From positions 45,980 to 109,979 of the forward strand of contig JAAWSV010000001.1 in NCBI GenBank assembly GCA_022801715.1: a stretch of DNA of 64,000 bases. Direction: 5' to 3'. The notes beneath the pieces are model-generated. The model did no database searches. It was given only the letters and a program-made list of their open reading frames with translations, and was not told the origin of the DNA. A program made the position numbers and the translations under genes. The number at the start of each line of letters is the position of its first letter. Position 1 is the stretch's first letter. This document shows positions 54,269 through 62,994 of this stretch, one piece after another. Origin of the DNA: Oscillospiraceae bacterium (GTDB lineage: Bacteria > Bacillota > Clostridia > Oscillospirales > Oscillospiraceae).

Positions 54269-56266
54269 ATGAGCAAGAGAGACAAGGGGCGCTCCGGCGG
54301 CGGCCGGCAGGGGTGGGGGATCACCGGGAAGCTGGTTTCGGCCATCGTGGTCAGCGTGGCGCTGGCGGTGGCGGCGCTGCTGGCGGTGGTCTGCTTCCAG
54401 ATGTCCCACGCGCTGCTGGAGAAGAGCGAGGCCATGCTCCAGACCACCATGGACAGCACCATACAGGAGACCAGGGCCTGGATGAACCGGACCCTCACCA
54501 TGCTGGAGACCCAGCGGGACACCATCGAGTATGAGGACATGGACATCCCGGAATTGAGGCGCTACATCCAGCACACGGCGGGGCAGAGCGACGCCTATCC
54601 CGCCGGGCTCTACGCGGCCCTCACCGACGGCTCCCTCTACCACGCCTCCTTTGTGCCGGGGCCGGATTTTGACGCATTGCAGAAGAGCTGGTATCAGGAC
54701 GGCGTGGCCTCGGAGGACTTTATTTTAGGCGACGTGTACTTTGACGAGGACAGCCAGTCCTATGTGGTGGGGGCCTCCGGCGTGCTGAGGAGCCAAGGGG
54801 GGCGGGTTCGCGGCGTGGCCGCGGCGGACGTGTACTTAGACGCCATCTCCCAGATTGTCAGCGGCGTGCGGATTGAGGAGACCGGGGGAATCTTTCTGGT
54901 GGATAACCGGACGGACACCATCATCGGCCATCGGGACAGCGCCCTCGTCGGGTCCAAGCTCTCCGAGGCGGCGGACGGCATGTACCATTACGCCGACGCC
55001 CAGATCGCCGGGGGGGCCTCCGGGCTCTCCGTCTATGAGGGGACCTATATCCTGATCGGGCAGGTCCCCGACAGCGACTGGACGGCGGTGGCCTATGTCT
55101 CCCGGGGGGAGGTACTCCGGGAGCTGACAAGCCTGACGCTGACCATGCTGGCGGTGGGGCTGATCGCCATTTTGGCCATGGCGCTTCTGGTGGCGGTGCA
55201 GGTCCGGCGGATCATCGGCCGGCCGGTGCGGGAGCTGAGCGCCGCCGCCGCGCGGATCGCCAAGGGGGAGCTGGAGGAGAGCATTACCTACCGCTCCAGG
55301 GATGAGCTGGGGGCGCTGGCGGACAATTTTAACCGGGTGACGCTGCGCCTGCGGGACTATGTGCGCTATATCAACGAGGTCTCCGTCACGCTCCACAATA
55401 TCGCGGCGGGGGATCTGGCCTTTACGCTGCACCACAAGTACACCGGGGAGTTTGAGAAGATCAAGATCTCCCTGGTGGAGATCTCCTATGCCTTGGGCGG
55501 CGCTATGGAGCAGATCCGCGCCGCCTCCCGGGATGTGGCCTCCGGCGCGGAGCAGGTCTCCAGCGGGGCGCTGACGCTGTCCCAGGGGTCCGCGGAGCAG
55601 GCGGCGGAGGTGGAGGCCCTGGCCGGCCACATCAGCGCCGTCTCCGGCAGCGTCCAGAACATCGACCGGGGCGCCCAGCGGGCCAACCTCCTCTCCCAGG
55701 AGGTGAAGCAGGGGTTAATAGAGAGCAATGACAAGATGAAGCACATGACGGAGATCATCGGGCGGATCAGCGAGAAGTCCACGGAGATCCGCCGGATTGT
55801 GAAAACCATCGAGGACATCGCCTTTCAGACCAACATTCTGGCGCTGAACGCCGCCGTGGAGGCCGCCCGGGCCGGGGCCGCCGGCAGGGGCTTTGCCGTG
55901 GTGGCCGGCGAGGTGCGCTCACTGGCCAGCAAGTCCTCCGCCGCTGCCCAGGAGACCGCGGCGCTCCTCAGTGAGACGGTGGACTCCATGGACGCGGGGG
56001 TGGCCGCGGTCCGGGACACCGCGGCGTCCATGCTCACGGTGGCCCAGCGGGCCGACGAGATGGGCAGCCTGATCACCGGGATTGCCGGCTACACCAGGGA
56101 GCAGGCCCGGAATACGGAGGAGATTACAAACGGCATTGCGCAGATCTCCAGCGTGGTGCAGTCCAATGTGGCCACCGCCGAGGCCAGCGCCGCCGCCAGC
56201 GAGGAGCTGTCCGGTCAGGCGGCTATGCTCCGGGAGCTGGTGGGCCGGTTTAAGCTGAAGGAGTAA
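54269..56266 (+). CDS. transmembrane methyl-accepting chemotaxis protein with Cache domain
   Basis: Chemoreceptor of 665 aa. A short cytoplasmic start and first helix (about 20-42, SAIVVSVALAVAALLAVVCF) lead to a double Cache-type extracytoplasmic ligand-binding domain (about 45-285). The second helix (about 292-315) is followed by HAMP (about 315-370, RRIIGRPVRELSAAAARI) and the cytoplasmic signalling coil, whose hairpin tip is near residue 530 (IAFQTNILALNAAVEAARAG and AGRGFAVVAGEVRSLA). GGGGAAAGGAAG lies upstream of the ATG. Monocistronic. Ligand unknown; Cache receptors often sense amino or organic acids. Confidence 0.93.
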   Translation: MSKRDKGRSGGGRQGWGITGKLVSAIVVSVALAVAALLAVVCFQMSHALLEKSEAMLQTTMDSTIQETRAWMNRTLTMLETQRDTIEYEDMDIPELRRYIQHTAGQSDAYPAGLYAALTDGSLYHASFVPGPDFDALQKSWYQDGVASEDFILGDVYFDEDSQSYVVGASGVLRSQGGRVRGVAAADVYLDAISQIVSGVRIEETGGIFLVDNRTDTIIGHRDSALVGSKLSEAADGMYHYADAQIAGGASGLSVYEGTYILIGQVPDSDWTAVAYVSRGEVLRELTSLTLTMLAVGLIAILAMALLVAVQVRRIIGRPVRELSAAAARIAKGELEESITYRSRDELGALADNFNRVTLRLRDYVRYINEVSVTLHNIAAGDLAFTLHHKYTGEFEKIKISLVEISYALGGAMEQIRAASRDVASGAEQVSSGALTLSQGSAEQAAEVEALAGHISAVSGSVQNIDRGAQRANLLSQEVKQGLIESNDKMKHMTEIIGRISEKSTEIRRIVKTIEDIAFQTNILALNAAVEAARAGAAGRGFAVVAGEVRSLASKSSAAAQETAALLSETVDSMDAGVAAVRDTAASMLTVAQRADEMGSLITGIAGYTREQARNTEEITNGIAQISSVVQSNVATAEASAAASEELSGQAAMLRELVGRFKLKE

Positions 56267-56275
56267 ACGAACAGG

Positions 56276-56312
56276 AAAAGGCCCCCGCCGCGCGCCGCGC
56301 GGCGGGGGCCCT
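56276..56312. terminator. convergent terminator between the chemoreceptor and PrpR-type genes
   Basis: GGCCCCCGCCGCGC (56280-56293) pairs with 56297-56310. AAAA lies on the left, so the minus-strand gene has the better T-run. Confidence 0.78.
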
Positions 56313-56329
56313 TGTGTTGGGGCAGTGTG

Positions 56330-58168
56330 TCATTTGCGCTGGGGCTTCTCCGGCGGGGCCTCCTCCTGCCGCTTCTCCGCGGGGCCCCGGCGGAGGAGGC
56401 GCCACAGGGTGGTGCGGCTGATGCCGAGGCGCTCGGCGGTGCGCACCTGGTTCATGTTCTCCTCGCTGAGGATCAGCATGGCCGCGTCGTACTCGATGCC
56501 CGAGAGGAGCTGGTGGAGGTTGATGGTCCCCGGGGCCGCCGGGGCGGCGGAGCGCAGCTCCGTGGAGAGGATGCGCCGCAGGTCCCTGGCCGTGATCCAA
56601 GGGGAATCGGTGTTGAGCATGGCCTCGTTGAGGACGCGGCGGAGCTGGTTCAGGTTCTGGGGCCAGGTGTACTGCTCCAGCACGCCGATGGACTCCGGCT
56701 CCAGGCCGGCGATGCTGGTGCCGCGGATGCGGTTTTGCTGGTGGATGTGGAGAACCGCCAGGTTGGCGATGCTCTCCGGGTGCTCCCGCAGGGGCGGCAG
56801 GGCGATCTCCACACAGCCGATGTAGTTTTTTACCGCGTTGAGGCGGTAGTGATCCTCGGGGGTCTCGGCGGTCCGGGTCTCGTAGGTGAAGATCAGGCGG
56901 CAGCGCAGGGTCCGGGACATGCCCTGGAGGCCGGTGAGCAGCTGCTCGAACAGCGGCTCGCTGAGGTGGTGGACGCCCTTGAAGTGGACGGTGCCGTGGA
57001 GGGAGTAGAGGGGAGATTTGGGGCTCCCTAAGAAGTACTCCAGCTCCTTGCGGGTCAGGGAGACGCAGCTGATGATAAAGTAGGGGTTTCCCGCCTCGGC
57101 GCTGTTCAGGTAGATGTGCCGGGCCAGCACCTCCTTCTCCGTGCCGGACTCCCCGGTGATCAGCACCGGCGTGTCCGAGCGGGCGATGCGCAGGCCCCGC
57201 TGGCGCATGGCGGCGGAGAGGTTCTCCCCGAAGGCGTGGGGCTCCCGGTCCTCCGCGCTCAGATCCTCGGCGTTGCAGACCTCGATGCTCCTGTACCCGG
57301 CGAGGTAGGAGACGCCTAAGCGGTTTTTCTGGATGCTGAAGAAAAAATAGGTGTCGTCGCTGAGGCGGCTCTTGCTCCCCGAGATCATCAGCACGCCCTC
57401 TGTCACCTTCCGGTAGGACACGGCGGCGGCGCCGGCCTGTATGGAGGGGATCAGCTTGCGGCAGGCGGAGAGCAGGGACTTCTTCTCCACGGGGAAGGTG
57501 GAGAAAACCACGTTTCCGTCCTTGTCCATGGCTAAAAGCCGGTCCTCCCGGGAGTGGACGAAGGCCTGGAAGAAGGCGTTCTCCTGCCGGAGGCGGGAGT
57601 AGTGGGAGCAGACCTGGACCACGGTGTCAAAGGCCTGGCGGACGCTGTCCGCCCCGGAGATCAGCAGCATGGACTGGAGCCCCTGGTCCTCCGCGTGGGT
57701 CACAGAGACCACGTCGCCGATGATCAGGGAGTAGCCCTCCTCTTTCAGCTTGCGCACGGTCTCCGCCGAGGAGCGCCAGGAGTCGATGATGAAGATGTCG
57801 TACTGGGTGTGGAGAATGTCGCAGATCACCCGGGCGGAGCGGGCGATGTTCTCGTAGGAGATCAGCGCCACCTTGCCCTTGTAGTTCTCCACCAGGCGGA
57901 TCACGTTCAGAAGGTCGTAGTAGGAGATGGGGATGTCAAACACCGGCTTGGAGGTCACCTTCTCAATCTCTATCTTGGTGCCGCCCCGGGAGAGGATGGC
58001 GTCGAAGTCCTCCCCCTCGTACTTCTTGGCCACCGCGGCCCCGGCCTCGATGTTCCCCACCTCCACGGTGAGGTCGATGTCGTCCCGCTCCCCGGCCACG
58101 CGGATCATGGTGTTTTTCAGGGATTCGTAGGGCGCAATGCCCAAAATGCGTATTTTTCGGTTCAGCAT
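56330..58168 (-). CDS. PrpR-type regulator with degenerate AAA+ domain
   Basis: Transcription regulator of 612 aa. Residues 1-190 form the PrpR N-terminal sensor fold (first motif IRILGIAPYESLKNTMI; later VALISYENIARSARVI). A PAS-like middle follows (MDKDGNVVFSTFPVEKKSL). The AAA+ region (about 310-540) resembles a sigma-54 activator but is altered at key sites: Walker A reads GESGTEKE instead of GESGTGKE, the GAFTGA loop is absent (SPKSPLYSLHG), and the Walker B acidic pair is lost (HFKGVHHLS). The C-terminal Fis-type HTH is intact (QVRTAERLGISRTTLWRLLRR). It is divergent from the acid-sugar operon it presumably controls, and probably does so without sigma-54. Confidence 0.88.
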   Translation of the reverse strand: MLNRKIRILGIAPYESLKNTMIRVAGERDDIDLTVEVGNIEAGAAVAKKYEGEDFDAILSRGGTKIEIEKVTSKPVFDIPISYYDLLNVIRLVENYKGKVALISYENIARSARVICDILHTQYDIFIIDSWRSSAETVRKLKEEGYSLIIGDVVSVTHAEDQGLQSMLLISGADSVRQAFDTVVQVCSHYSRLRQENAFFQAFVHSREDRLLAMDKDGNVVFSTFPVEKKSLLSACRKLIPSIQAGAAAVSYRKVTEGVLMISGSKSRLSDDTYFFFSIQKNRLGVSYLAGYRSIEVCNAEDLSAEDREPHAFGENLSAAMRQRGLRIARSDTPVLITGESGTEKEVLARHIYLNSAEAGNPYFIISCVSLTRKELEYFLGSPKSPLYSLHGTVHFKGVHHLSEPLFEQLLTGLQGMSRTLRCRLIFTYETRTAETPEDHYRLNAVKNYIGCVEIALPPLREHPESIANLAVLHIHQQNRIRGTSIAGLEPESIGVLEQYTWPQNLNQLRRVLNEAMLNTDSPWITARDLRRILSTELRSAAPAAPGTINLHQLLSGIEYDAAMLILSEENMNQVRTAERLGISRTTLWRLLRRGPAEKRQEEAPPEKPQRK

Positions 58169-58188
58169 AGTCTTGGCACGACCTTAAC

Positions 58189-58205
58189 TTGTTTCAGATT
58201 TGAAC
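58189..58205. promoter_or_regulatory. operator 1 of the PrpR-type regulator
   Basis: TTGTTTCAGATTTGAAC, containing the near-palindrome TTCAGATTTGAA (11 of 12). It covers the predicted start site of the regulator gene. A second copy lies 60 bp away. Confidence 0.65.
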
Positions 58206-58234
58206 ACTTTATCACAATAATCCAGTATTTTCAA
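58206..58234 (-). promoter_or_regulatory. promoter of the PrpR-type regulator gene
   Basis: Minus-strand TTGAAA (58234-58229), 17-bp spacer, TAAAGT (58211-58206). It sits exactly between the two operators, which suggests autoregulation. Confidence 0.7.
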
Positions 58235-58248
58235 GTAGGACAAAAAAA

Positions 58249-58265
58249 TTGTTTCAAATTTGAAC
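58249..58265. promoter_or_regulatory. operator 2 of the PrpR-type regulator
   Basis: TTGTTTCAAATTTGAAC, containing the perfect 12-bp palindrome TTCAAATTTGAA. It lies upstream of both divergent genes, about 155 bp before pdxA2. No certain promoter for pdxA2 was recognised in 58266-58420. Confidence 0.68.
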
Positions 58266-58420
58266 GGGAAAGGGAAAGTTGTCTATTGCGGAATGGATAA
58301 ATAACCAGCTAAAATGGTAATAACTACAATCCGCGGAGGCGGTTGGGGGCGGTTTTTGGCAAAAGTGACTGCCTCTCCCCGGGGAGGGGAGGCGCCCCGC
58401 GGCGGACGAAAGGAGAAGCT

Positions 58421-59500
58421 ATGAATACTCGACCCATCATTGGCATCTCTATGGGGGACCCCTTTGGCAACGGCCCGGAGATCACGGTCCGCGCCATGAG
58501 CGACCCCGACCTCTACCGGCGCTGCCGCCCCTTGGTTGTGGGCGACCTCAGCTCCATGGAGTACGCGCTGGAGGTGGCGAAAAAGGTCTCCGGCATCTCT
58601 CTGCAGCTCCACGGCATCAAGTCCCCCGGCGAGGCCAGGTTTGAGCACGGCACCATCGACGTGCTGGACATGGGGATCGTGCCGGCGGGGGAGATTCCCC
58701 GGAAGGAGAAGGACGGCGTGCCGGCGCCCTTCGGCCTGGGGGCCACCAAGCTGGGGGGCGAGGCGGCCTTCCAGTACGTGGTGAAGGTGATCGAGCTGGC
58801 CATGGCCGGGGAGATCGACGCCACCGTGACCAACGCCCTCTCCAAGGAGGCCATCAACATGGCCGGGCACCACTACTCCGGCCACACGGAGATCTACGCC
58901 GACTACACCAAGACCTCCAAGTACACCATGATGCTGGCCCACGAGAACCTGCGGGTAGTTCACGTGTCCACACACGTGTCCCTCCGGGAGGCCTGCGACA
59001 GGGTGAAGAAGGACCGGGTTTTGGACTGCATCCACATCGCCAACAACGCCTGCAGGGCGCTGGGCATCAAGGCGCCCAAGATCGGCGTGGCGGGGCTGAA
59101 TCCCCACTGCGGCGAGAATGGAATGTTCGGCACCGAGGAGGTGGAGGAGATCCAGCCCGCCATCGACGCGGCCCTCAGCGAGGGGATCGACATCCCGGAG
59201 CGGAAGCCCACCCCGCCGGACACCGTGTTCTCCAAGGCGCTGGGCGGCTGGTACGACATCGTGGTGGTGATGTACCATGACCAGGGGCACATCCCCCTGA
59301 AGGTGAAGGGGTTCGTCTACAACAAGGAGGAGAAGCACTGGGAGGCGGTGGCCGGGGTCAACGTGACCTTGGGGCTGCCCATTATCCGGGCCAGCGTGGA
59401 CCACGGCACCGGCTACGGCCACGCCGGCAGCGGCCACGCCAATGAGCTGAGCTTAGGTAACGCCATCTCCTACGCCATCCAGCTGGCGGAGAATAGATAG
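58421..59500 (+). CDS. pdxA2: PdxA2-type 4-phospho acid-sugar dehydrogenase
   Basis: NAD-dependent dehydrogenase of the PdxA family, 359 aa. Together with a DUF1537 kinase, PdxA2 enzymes oxidise and decarboxylate D-threonate or D-erythronate 4-phosphate to dihydroxyacetone phosphate. Motifs: MGDPFGNGPEI at the N-terminus, the metal-binding HTEIYADYT and VMYHDQGHIPLK, and the PdxA signature GLNPHCGENGMFG. ATG 58421 follows GAAAGGAG. True PdxA of vitamin B6 synthesis is the alternative, but the adjacent kinase and permease point to PdxA2. First gene of the operon. Confidence 0.9.
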   Translation: MNTRPIIGISMGDPFGNGPEITVRAMSDPDLYRRCRPLVVGDLSSMEYALEVAKKVSGISLQLHGIKSPGEARFEHGTIDVLDMGIVPAGEIPRKEKDGVPAPFGLGATKLGGEAAFQYVVKVIELAMAGEIDATVTNALSKEAINMAGHHYSGHTEIYADYTKTSKYTMMLAHENLRVVHVSTHVSLREACDRVKKDRVLDCIHIANNACRALGIKAPKIGVAGLNPHCGENGMFGTEEVEEIQPAIDAALSEGIDIPERKPTPPDTVFSKALGGWYDIVVVMYHDQGHIPLKVKGFVYNKEEKHWEAVAGVNVTLGLPIIRASVDHGTGYGHAGSGHANELSLGNAISYAIQLAENR

Positions 59501-59546
59501 GGGCGGATTGGGATTCGCCTGAACGATAGCACGCGGCATGCTTGAT

Positions 59547-59581
59547 GGAGCGGGCGGGCACTGCCCGCCCCTACAGGGATT
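59547..59581 (+). repeat. GCCCCTAC-type repeat inside the acid-sugar operon
   Basis: AGCGGGCGGGCACTGCCCGC followed by CCCTACAGGG, between pdxA2 and dtnK. A single unit of the family found mostly at 40.9-47.7 kb; it could form a hairpin in the polycistronic message. Confidence 0.75.
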
Positions 59582-59627
59582 TTATGCGCATGGCATTAGA
59601 AGAAGAGAGGAAAAGGGAGGACCCCGC

Positions 59628-60848
59628 ATGAACCGATATCTGATCGTCGCCGACGACTTTACCGGCTCCAACGACACCGGCGTGCAGATGTGCCGCCGGG
59701 GGCTGGACACCAGCGTGATGTTCGCCGGCCGTCCCCTGCCCGCCGACGCCAGCTCCGTGGTCATCGACACCGAGAGCCGGGGGCTCACCGGGGACGAGGC
59801 CAGGGCTGTCACCGCCAGGGCGGTGGAGGACGTGGACCTGTCCGTCTATAAGTACGTGATCAAGAAGGTGGACTCCACCCTCCGGGGCAATGTGGCCGAG
59901 GAGGTACAGGCGGTGGACGAGGCCTACGGCAGCGAGCTGGTGATCTTCGCCCCCGCTCTGCCGGATTTAGAGCGGACCACGGTAAACGGCGTCCACATGC
60001 TCAAGGGCGTGCCCATCACCCAGACGGAGCTGGCCAAGGACCCCAAGAAGTCCGTCACCGAGGACAATTTAGCGAATATCCTGCGGAGGGTCTACGCCGA
60101 GGAGGTGCGCCATGTGTCCCTAAAGGAGATCCGGGGGGACAAGATCGACCTCACCGGGTGCCGGCTGTTCACCTTCGACGCGGAGCTCAACAGCGACCTC
60201 CAGAGGATTATCTCCGCCGCCCGGGCGCTGGGGAAGCGGACCCTCTGGGTGGGCACCGCCGCCATGGCGGACAACATCATGGAGCTGGAGAGCAGGACCT
60301 ATCCCGCGCTGGGCATCGCCGCCAGCGTCAGCGCCGTGACCAACGGGCAGATCAAGGCCGCCGAGGCCGCCGGCGTGAAGCTGGTGCAGGTGCCGGTACA
60401 TAAGATCCTCGCGGGGGAGGAGACCACCGCCCCCTATATCGACGCGGTGGTGGAGAGCCTGAACGCGGGGAGGGACACCATCCTCCTCTCCAGCTCCACC
60501 TATGACCGCTCTGAGCTGGCTCTGTCCAGCGAGGCGGGGGCCAAGCTGGGGATGGAGACCGCGGAGGTCAGCGAGTATGTCCAGAATATGATGGGGGAGA
60601 TGGCCAGGGCCGTCTTTGCCCGGGCCAAGGTGTCCGGGGCCTTCATCACCGGCGGCGACACCGCCATGGGCGTGCTGGCCGCGCTGGGGGCCAACGGCTC
60701 CGCCATTCTCTCCGAGATCGCCGTGGGCCTGCCCATGATGCGGCTGGTGGGCGGTGAGATGGACGGGCTGAAAACCGTCACCAAGGCCGGGGCCTTCGGC
60801 AAGGAGGACGCCGTCCTCTTCGCTCTGCGCAAGCTGAAGGAGAAGTAA
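59628..60848 (+). CDS. dtnK: four-carbon acid-sugar kinase (DUF1537 family)
   Basis: Kinase of the DtnK/OtnK (DUF1537) family, 406 aa, which phosphorylates D-threonate, D-erythronate or a related acid at O4 before oxidation by PdxA2. N-terminal motif LIVADDFTGSNDTG, then KKVDSTLRGNVAEEVQA (substrate-binding DSTLRG), and C-terminal nucleotide-binding motifs AFITGGDTAMGVLAAL and LVGGEMDGLKTVTKAGAFG. All conserved motifs of the family are intact. AAAAGGGAGG precedes ATG 59628. It lies 127 bp after pdxA2 and is followed at once by the next gene (TAA then GTG). Confidence 0.92.
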   Translation: MNRYLIVADDFTGSNDTGVQMCRRGLDTSVMFAGRPLPADASSVVIDTESRGLTGDEARAVTARAVEDVDLSVYKYVIKKVDSTLRGNVAEEVQAVDEAYGSELVIFAPALPDLERTTVNGVHMLKGVPITQTELAKDPKKSVTEDNLANILRRVYAEEVRHVSLKEIRGDKIDLTGCRLFTFDAELNSDLQRIISAARALGKRTLWVGTAAMADNIMELESRTYPALGIAASVSAVTNGQIKAAEAAGVKLVQVPVHKILAGEETTAPYIDAVVESLNAGRDTILLSSSTYDRSELALSSEAGAKLGMETAEVSEYVQNMMGEMARAVFARAKVSGAFITGGDTAMGVLAALGANGSAILSEIAVGLPMMRLVGGEMDGLKTVTKAGAFGKEDAVLFALRKLKEK

Positions 60849-61493
60849 GTGCCCGCCTACTGTGATCTGTCCTTGCAGTTTCTGCGCACGGACCTGTACG
60901 ACGGCTTTGTGACGGACTTCGACGCCGCCCTGGAGCGGGCCGGTCTGGCCTTTTGGGCCGGGTACTGGAACGCTGAGGGCTGTACGCGGGAGGAGATCGC
61001 CGCCTGGAACCAGGGGAAGCTGACGGCGGATTTCCAGCTGGGCTGTACGGAGCACTGCACCCACGACTATAAGCAGACGCTGTATCGGTTCGCGCCGTAC
61101 AGCCACGTCCGGGGCTTCTGGATGAACCGGAATCCGGAGGAGGAGGTGTTCACCTATTTCATCCTCTTTCTGGAGCGGGAGGTTCTGATGGAGGAGGACG
61201 GCATCTGCTTTCAGCGGGAGCGGGTGGAGGAGCTGCTGGAGCTGGCGGGGCGCCTGTGGCAGTTTTCGCCGGTGCGGAGCATCCAGACCGGGCTGGAACT
61301 CAGCGGCGGCCCGGTGGGGCTGGGCGCCCTGCGGGCGGGGGAGCCGCCCTGCGCAGAGGCCTTTGCCATCGTGGAGCCCGGCTGTTTGATAGGTCCCTAT
61401 CGGGCCGTGGAGCTGACAGAGGGCCGGCCGGGACGGCTCCTTCTGGAGGAGAGGCACCTGATCGGTCCCGCGGTGCAGGGACGGCTTTTTTAG
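60849..61493 (+). CDS. unknown protein of the acid-sugar operon
   Basis: Unrecognised 214-aa soluble protein. The GTG start comes directly after the dtnK stop codon and uses AAGGAG in the dtnK 3' end. The sequence is rich in aromatic residues and has three Cys within about 20 residues (LGCTEHCTHD), plus a C-terminal beta-rich part (CLIGPYRAVELTEGRPG). Tight coupling with dtnK suggests a role in the same pathway, for instance a metal-dependent enzyme or sensor, but there is no known motif to support one. I treat it as a real gene because of its start, spacing and codon use. Confidence 0.72.
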   Translation: MPAYCDLSLQFLRTDLYDGFVTDFDAALERAGLAFWAGYWNAEGCTREEIAAWNQGKLTADFQLGCTEHCTHDYKQTLYRFAPYSHVRGFWMNRNPEEEVFTYFILFLEREVLMEEDGICFQRERVEELLELAGRLWQFSPVRSIQTGLELSGGPVGLGALRAGEPPCAEAFAIVEPGCLIGPYRAVELTEGRPGRLLLEERHLIGPAVQGRLF

Positions 61494-61612
61494 GATTGTA
61501 GGACGGCGGTCCGCTGGGGCTGCCGCTGCAATAAGGAGCGCCGGCGGGCCTTCGGCTGCCGGCGGAGAGGAACATCAGTGACACAGTATTGAAAAGAGGA
61601 GGAACGATCACT

Positions 61613-62893
61613 ATGAACATCCAACTGCCCTACGGGAAGGAAAAGATGGAGATCAGCATCCCTGACGCGCGCTACAACGGCTCCCTTATCTCCAAGATGA
61701 CCGAGTACGTGCCGGAGAAGAGCCAGGAGGAGCTGGTCCGGGACGCTCTGGCCCACCCCATTGGCACGCCCAAGCTCTCCGAGATGGCCATCGGCAAGAA
61801 GAACGTGGTCATCATCGCTAGCGACCACACCCGTCCCGTGCCCAGCAAGATCATCATGCCCCAGATGCTCTCCGAGATCCGCAAGGGCAATCCCGACGCG
61901 GACATCACCATCCTGATCTCCACCGGCCTCCATCGGGAGACCACCAAGGAGGAGCTGGTGCACAAGTTCGGCGAGGACATCGTGAAGGCGGAGAAGATCG
62001 TGGTCCACGACTGCGCCGACGAGAGCAATTTAGTGGACCTTGGCAAGCTGCCCTCCGGCGGCGAGCTGATCATCAACAAGCTGGCCTATGAGGCGGACCT
62101 GCTGGTGGCCGAGGGCTTCATCGAGCCCCACTTCTTCGCCGGCTTCTCCGGCGGCCGCAAGAGCATCCTCCCCGGCATCGCCAGCCGCACCACCGTCTGC
62201 TACAACCACAACGCCGAGTTTATCGACAGCCCCTATGCCCGCACCGGCGTCATCGAGGGCAACCCCATCCATGAGGATATGCTCTATGCCGCCCGTGCCG
62301 CCCATTTAGCCTTCATCTGCAACGTGGTGGTCAGCGCCTCCCATGAGGTGCTCTTCGCCGTGGCCGGTGACTGTGACCGGGCCCATGTGGCCGGCCGGAA
62401 CTTCCTGCTCCAGTACTGCCAGGTGGATAAGATTCCCGCGGACATCGTCATCTCCACCAACGGCGGCTATCCTCTGGACCAGAACATCTATCAGGCCGTC
62501 AAGGGCATGACCGCCGCCGAGGCCACCGTCAACGAGGGCGGCGTCATCATCATGGTGGCCAAGTCCAGCGACGGCCACGGCGCGCCGGTATTCTATGAGA
62601 CCTTCAAGAACGAGGCGGACAATCAGAAGCTGATGGATCAGTTCCGCGCCACCCCCAAGGAGAAGACCATCCCCGACCAGTGGCAGTCCCAGATCTTTGT
62701 CCGCCTGCTCCAGCGGGCCGACGTGATCTACATCTCCGACGCCGAGGACGAGATGGTCCGGAATCTGCACATGATCCCCGCCCACTCCATGGACGAGGCC
62801 ATCGCCAAGGCCGATGAGATTCTGGCGGGGAAGGGCAAGAAGGACGCCAGGATCACGGTCATTCCCGACGGCGTGGCGGTTATCGTGCTGTAA
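61613..62893 (+). CDS. larA: LarA-family nickel-pincer racemase/epimerase
   Basis: Nickel-pincer-nucleotide-dependent enzyme of the lactate racemase family, 426 aa. The residues known to matter in L. plantarum LarA are in register: His107 in STGLHR, His173 in EPHFFAGFSGG and cofactor-binding Lys183 in GRKSILPG; ASDHTRPVP gives the Asp-Arg of the substrate site. AGAGGAGGAA precedes ATG 61613. The cofactor genes larB, larC and larE are not in this window. In an operon with pdxA2, dtnK and kdgT it is more likely an acid-sugar C2-epimerase than a lactate racemase; members of this family with such activity, including a D-gluconate epimerase, are known. Confidence 0.9.
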   Translation: MNIQLPYGKEKMEISIPDARYNGSLISKMTEYVPEKSQEELVRDALAHPIGTPKLSEMAIGKKNVVIIASDHTRPVPSKIIMPQMLSEIRKGNPDADITILISTGLHRETTKEELVHKFGEDIVKAEKIVVHDCADESNLVDLGKLPSGGELIINKLAYEADLLVAEGFIEPHFFAGFSGGRKSILPGIASRTTVCYNHNAEFIDSPYARTGVIEGNPIHEDMLYAARAAHLAFICNVVVSASHEVLFAVAGDCDRAHVAGRNFLLQYCQVDKIPADIVISTNGGYPLDQNIYQAVKGMTAAEATVNEGGVIIMVAKSSDGHGAPVFYETFKNEADNQKLMDQFRATPKEKTIPDQWQSQIFVRLLQRADVIYISDAEDEMVRNLHMIPAHSMDEAIAKADEILAGKGKKDARITVIPDGVAVIVL

Positions 62894-62903
62894 AAATGCG
62901 CAC

Positions 62904-62963
62904 CTCCGCTTTTACGCAAAAGCGGGCCCCTTGGGAGGGAGAAGATCTCTCCCTCCCAAGGAA
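62904..62963 (+). other. two hairpins between larA and kdgT
   Basis: CCGCTTTT-ACGC-AAAAGCGG (62906-62925) and a 14-bp stem CCTTGGGAGGGAGA with 62948-62961. Neither is followed by a clear T-run, so partial termination or message stabilisation is likely. Confidence 0.65.
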
Positions 62964-62994
62964 AATATATCAACAATTTAGGGAGAAATAAGCT

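Noticed and set aside
58174..58190. Sigma-54 promoter-like TGGCACG next to the PrpR-type gene
   Set aside because: The -24 half matches but the -12 half reads TAAC instead of TTGC, and the regulator lacks sigma-54 contact motifs.
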